Shown here: one piece after another, positions 59,605 through 64,000 of the stretch
Numbering within the stretch: position 1 is the first letter of the stretch
Layout of the letters: each line of letters opens with the position of its first letter
Assembly: GCA_035079385.1 (NCBI GenBank)
Contig: JAVHKY010000052.1
Coordinates: 5,518,001 to 5,582,000, forward strand
Direction of reading: 5' to 3'
DNA: 64,000 nucleotides
Source: Aspidiotus rigidus
Lineage: Eukaryota > Arthropoda > Insecta > Hemiptera > Diaspididae
Notes under the pieces: model-generated
The model's database searches: none
Told to the model about the DNA's origin: nothing
The model's input: the letters and a program-made list of their open reading frames with translations, nothing else
Program-made: the position numbers and the translations under genes

Positions 59605-59757
59605 AAAATTTATTTAGCGCGTTCTAATCATATCACCCAAAAGGAAATGGTGCCAGATAATGAATGATATATTGGCAAATGGAGTAGACAAAAATACATG
59701 ATATTACACTCAATATATAAGAAATATAGGTACGCAAAAGGCCGTTAATTTCTTTCT

Positions 59758-62700
59758 CTAAGGTCTTTTGCCATTATTCAATGATATTCCACGCATCGGA
59801 GCTTTAAAACTTGAAGCCGCTTGTTGTTGCAACTGGTAAGCAAGTGGGTGTATTTTGAATCCATATAACCTATCAGCAAATATAGATTACTTTTATTGAT
59901 ATTCATTCAAAGGGAAAAGTTTTTGTCTTCAATATACTCACTTAGGGACAAAACAGATGGTTGGTTTTTTTGGACGATATTCAGGATGTACCATGAAAAG
60001 CATATGCGGGAATCCAGTACCAAAATATGCTCCATCAGTATGATGATGTCGAGACGAGCGCGGTGTATACACCTCCATACAACGAGGACAATATACCTTC
60101 ACCATTCCTTCACCTGGAAGATCTGATAAACCTGTAAAATAAAGAGGTGAGATCGGGTTGGATAGGTTGCCTTACTGGTGGCTAGACTATCACTTTCATC
60201 TGAACAGCAAAACTAAAATCACCTGATAAATGCTGTACATGAAGGAGAATAAGATTCATCTGAGCAACATTTAATTTTTGTGACATCATTAAAAGTTGTA
60301 TAGTTTTTTGAAAAACCAATTGTGACAGGTATTATTAATAAAATATTATGGGTTAGCTTCTATAATCTTACCTATAGGCAGCATCACTTGCTCTTCGCAG
60401 TGCACTCGCGGACAGTGTCCAAAGTCTCCATTTTGATATTTTTCGATCATTTGGGCGATGCCACGGTTTGTCAAGATATATCGCGCATGAATCATACCAT
60501 AGAGCATTTCTGCTGCTTGTTCAATTAGATCAGACTGATTTGGATTGTCATCCACGTCATCATCTAAGCGCATGGACAGAAATAAAAGATAATGATAGAG
60601 GCACACTATTTGAAAATTGAAATATTTTTACAGAAGAGAGAATGAACAATACTACAGGAACCAATATGTAATTAAACGACTTGGAAAAGGAGGAGGAATA
60701 TTCCATCTGCTTGTATTCACCCGTGTAAATAATGTACTACAACATGACACTTATCTGATATTGAAAAAATATGATACTCGAGGTATGAATCGAACAAAGT
60801 AATTAGAATTTATGGGACCAGCACGTTAAAAAAGCCGACAGCTGGAATTCGATCTTACATAGAATATACTAGGCAAAAGAGAAAGAAAAAAATACACATA
60901 ATATAGTGTTCGGTCTCGAAAAAACAAATTCCCGCGTAATTTTTGAATAATATATTGAGTTACGTGCTCGCAGATAAAACGCGAGGCGGAGCCGAGCGAA
61001 GCAAGCCGAACGAATCACTCAAGCTGCTCGCTCCTTGCATTGGAAGAAGTTTTTTAGAACACTATGCTATAAAAGAACGCTTGAGAGGACAGACATTTTT
61101 TGGTTACTTGCTCAACAAGTGTCACATTATTATAACCACTTTTCAGTACAAGAAGCAAAATATTCGAATAGACAATTGAAAGCATAAATAGTTATATCTA
61201 TTTACACCATTTACGGCCTTCATTTTTACACTGCATACGTGATTTTTTCGTCACTCGCTTCGCTAGTGCCGCAAAGTTTCGCGCTCGCACTTCTTGTACT
61301 AGTTGCAAAATACACTATTTTATAATACGTGCATATAAAGTGCGACATTGTGCGCGAGTTTACCGGGCGTGAGGTAACAGTTTTGCAACAATGCTCACAC
61401 ACACGACGAAAGCGTTCGAGAGGTGAACACTCCTATGTCCTAGGGATAGAGGTAAATTGAAATGATGGCCTAACGGCTACAATGATGTATGGCAATTAAT
61501 TCAAAAATTGAACGTGTCATCTCTTAGTTCCTTCCTTTATTAGAGTTACCATACACATAAGTATAAAATTCTGAATCAAAATGAATTGTGTCCTCGATAC
61601 TACTAACGGTGAAGATTTTCCTCTTGATGACATCAAAGATTTTGACAAGTCTGCGAGTGCTTGCACTCCCGAAGAAATTCGCGCTATTGCTCGTGAAGGA
61701 CTTTTTTTGCACTTTGACTTATTATAAAAAGAAGATTATTCAACTAATACTTGAGGTGCACGATTATTGACGCACTCGTCGAAAATCGCCCACCTCTGTT
61801 TATTTTGTTTTTATTTCGACCGTTTTTTTTTTTTTGACCAAAATTTCTCGTTATTTTTAGTGTTTCATTTTTTTGGATTTTAATAATAAATTTTTTAATA
61901 ATATTTCTTTTCGTGTATTTTTGAGTTTCAATATATATAGTGATTTCGAGACTATTTTTGTTTTGTTACGTGCCTATGTGCCATCCAACCCTCAATTATA
62001 TAATGGCTCGTACCTTTGAGGATTCAATCTTATTTATTCATGTTTTGACGTCATAGAACCGTCAGCCCCGCGGATAAAATAGTGAACTATTTGGACAAAC
62101 AAAAAATCCCATATGATTTGCTTGTACTGAAAATTAATTCATTTTCCTGTATCTCCAAATATATCCCTCGAACCGTTGATTTTAACAACACTAGACTAAC
62201 CGAACTCAGTTTTCTTTGTCGTTTCAGAGGCAATCTACGTATGTTTGTCCTTACAGTAATATTTCCAAACACTTGCGCCACTATCGATCTACAAAGTGAT
62301 AATCGCCCATGATCTACTATTGCAAGTCCTAAGACGTAAAAACCCATGCGAAACCTGTTTACGCTCCTCCAACTCTGCCGTACAAAGTTGAATTGACGTA
62401 TATGCGAAAACAACGATCACGGAAAAGTATCAAAAAGAATATAAAAATGTATTCGAAGGATATTAAGATCGCATAAGTTGCTCACTCATAGCAATTTTCA
62501 ATGCAGAATTCAATGATTATAATAATTTTCTTCAATAAGTGCTCAATCTTCAGATACGGTTCATTTTTCACCTGGCGATGCATATACATCCAAAAAAGGG
62601 ACGTATATGCACTGATATGCAATCGACTGTGATAGTAGTGGTGTGTGAATACGAAGCTTCGTTACCAACACACATACAGCCCATTGATCCGAACGCCTTG

Positions 62701-63415
62701 TTTCGGTGATCGTTGTTTTCGCATATACGTCAATTTAACTTTGTACGGCAGAACTAAACGCGCGTACAAACGATGGTTTTCGCTCAGTTAACTTTTCGCT
62801 CCTAAAATTGCACGAGAAAAAGCGTTCTTTCGTAACCTGTATTCCAAAGAATAAATTCAACTATGCATCCAGTTCCTGAGTCAAAGGATTACCGATACAA
62901 GTATTCGTTCTTTCAATATTTCTCATTGTTAGATATACATTACAACACCATACGTCTCAATTTTCCTCACTGACATCTATCACTGCTGCATTCTCGCACC
63001 AACTGCTTGAAGTTTCTGTTTGATTGCTTGTCGATGAGGGAACAAATGATTTTACTCTACTTTGTCACAAGGCCTTCATGAAATATTACTTAAAATCATG
63101 CCAATCTCACATAATAATTACATGGTCGTTTCTCACCTGGTTCTAAATCGAGTATCATATCCAAAGCCTGCCTGTAATGAGGAACTTGTTCATTGAGACC
63201 CGTTAAATTAAATTTATCTTGTATGTACTCTTCCTCTACCTGTAACGAATGACAAAAATTCAAAGACACGAATTTATCGGTCGTTAAGATTCAATTATCG
63301 CACAGAGAATATGTGAGTTCTCGATAATTTGTTTTGGACTTACTTCACAAAAAAATTCGTTTCCCCGTAATCCGCAGAACCATGATATCCACGATACTTC
63401 TTCAGAACTACTCAT
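59758..63415 (-). CDS. CkIIbeta: Casein kinase II regulatory subunit beta
   Basis: Exons in transcript order: 63415-63344, 63239-63137, 60563-60372, 60131-59942, 59869-59758; 222 residues, all phases consistent. The protein starts [20 protein letters not shown], the usual autophosphorylated N-terminus. It has the acidic loop [16 protein letters not shown] (about 55-70) and the zinc finger formed by C109, C114, C137 and C140, in the same numbering as the vertebrate protein. The C-terminal region [15 protein letters not shown] contacts the catalytic subunit. CK2 beta dimerises through the zinc finger and builds the alpha2-beta2 kinase. Intron 2 (2.6 kb) is filled with repeats, including the 377-bp MITE. 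Confidence 0.96.
60900..62330 (+). other. Repeat-derived sequence in CK2 beta intron 2
   Basis: A 49-codon frame at 61581-61730 (starting [17 protein letters not shown], with [13 protein letters not shown]) and a frame at 62064-62310 ([17 protein letters not shown], later [10 protein letters not shown]) look protein-derived. The second resembles the C-terminal part of gag-like ORF1 proteins of non-LTR elements, where a conserved RxFRG-type ending is common. Neither is complete. CG-rich words such as CTCGCTTCGCTAG near 61256 recur in inverted sense (GCGAAGCAAGCCGAACG). Confidence 0.3.
62375..62751. mobile_element. 377-bp deletion derivative of the 17386-22265 element
   Basis: Flanked by AACT on both sides (62371-62374 and 62752-62755). 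Ends CTGCCGTACAAAGTT as in the 4.9-kb element. Read on the minus strand it matches 17386-17570, including the CACACCACTACTATCACAGT passage, then jumps to the sequence at 22043-22265. It therefore has both subterminal parts but none of the interior. Confidence 0.85.
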
Positions 63416-64000
63416 TTTTCTGACATACAAAAGAAGAAAATTCAACTGCGAAGAAGAAATGCGTTTTCAGGAAAATTCTATTGTTATACGAGCAACGATC
63501 AGCAATCATCCAAAACAGAGTTTTGGCACAATTGATTTAAAAGTAACATAACTTGTACAGAGAAACATACTTATACAGAACTAGTTTACATCATTCTATA
63601 AGACTGTGGCATACAAATGTAGGTGGTGGACCCATTTTTCATATTATAATGAAGAAAACATCAGATTCATCGACGATGAATTTCACGAACTAAACCTAAT
63701 GATTTAAATCCATGAAATAAATTCATATATCCCAGTAATGATGTAACATGTAAATATTTTACTAGTTGAATGAAATCAAAACTTCGTTCGGAAAAGAATA
63801 GATACGACGAAGGATATCCATTAGTGTGTTTACCTCACTGGCATTTGGCTCATACTTCTAAGACTTATATCAACCACTTCAGATGAAATACGAGTAAAAC
63901 ACATCCACCGCTCGACTTCTTCGACTGAGTAGTATAAAATTTATCAAAAATCAACATGAGCCTTTGGGATGAGCAGTTTTGATGTAGGCCTTTTTACAAG
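63416..64000. promoter_or_regulatory. CK2 beta 5' flank
   Basis: Upstream region of the CK2 beta start. AT-rich, no clear TATA box or other feature that I can support; 5' UTR introns are possible. Confidence 0.25.

Larger units (their letters stand above)
58012..59757. other. Convergent intergenic region, receptor and CK2 beta 3' UTRs
   Basis: AT-rich; no ORF with recognisable content. Candidate receptor polyadenylation signal AATAAA at 58121-58126, and CK2 beta signal (minus strand) at 59599-59604. Confidence 0.4.

Overview
The window is nuclear DNA from an arthropod, most likely an insect. The genes are split by many short introns with GT-AG borders, the DNA is AT-rich, and one gene is a vitellogenin receptor, a family confined to egg-yolk receptors of animals and in this 5+8 form typical of insects. 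A hemipteran is plausible, but nothing in the sequence proves it.

Four protein genes can be reconstructed exon by exon, each with consistent splice phases from start to stop. (1) Vav, a Rho/Rac exchange factor, minus strand, 10171 to 4645, with 18 coding exons used per transcript. (2) POSH (SH3RF), a RING plus four-SH3 scaffold, plus strand, 22839 to 38164, 18 coding exons. (3) A vitellogenin receptor (yolkless-like), plus strand, 39548 to 58011, 30 coding exons, about 1789 residues. (4) Casein kinase II beta, minus strand, 63415 to 59758, 5 coding exons, 222 residues. Vav and POSH are divergent; POSH and the receptor are in tandem; the receptor and CK2 beta converge. Vav activates Rac-type GTPases and POSH is known to bind active Rac and assemble JNK modules, so the divergent pair belongs to one pathway, although the two genes are more than 12 kb apart.

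The rest is dense with mobile DNA. 1-4 kb holds a SWIM zinc-finger ORF piece, a palindromic TTAA-flanked element and an endonuclease ORF of retroelement or Helentron type. 10.4-12.85 kb is a cluster of interlocking palindromes. 12.85-16.42 kb is a stack of nested insertions whose order can be read from exact target-site duplications. 17.386-22.265 kb is one 4.9-kb inverted-repeat element with a 4-bp target duplication, itself carrying nested insertions and minisatellites; a 377-bp internally deleted relative sits in the CK2 beta intron at 62.4 kb. POSH introns hold a FLYWCH fragment, a foldback element, a Penelope-like element with a GIY-YIG domain, and a 3.9-kb Helentron-like element. Receptor introns hold hAT and hairpin elements and a 526-bp tandem duplication.

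The most notable reading is in Vav: two neighbouring acidic-region exons (9294-9438 and 8827-8959) both enter in phase 2 and leave in phase 0. Only one can be used per mRNA without a frameshift, and they carry different regulatory-tyrosine motifs.
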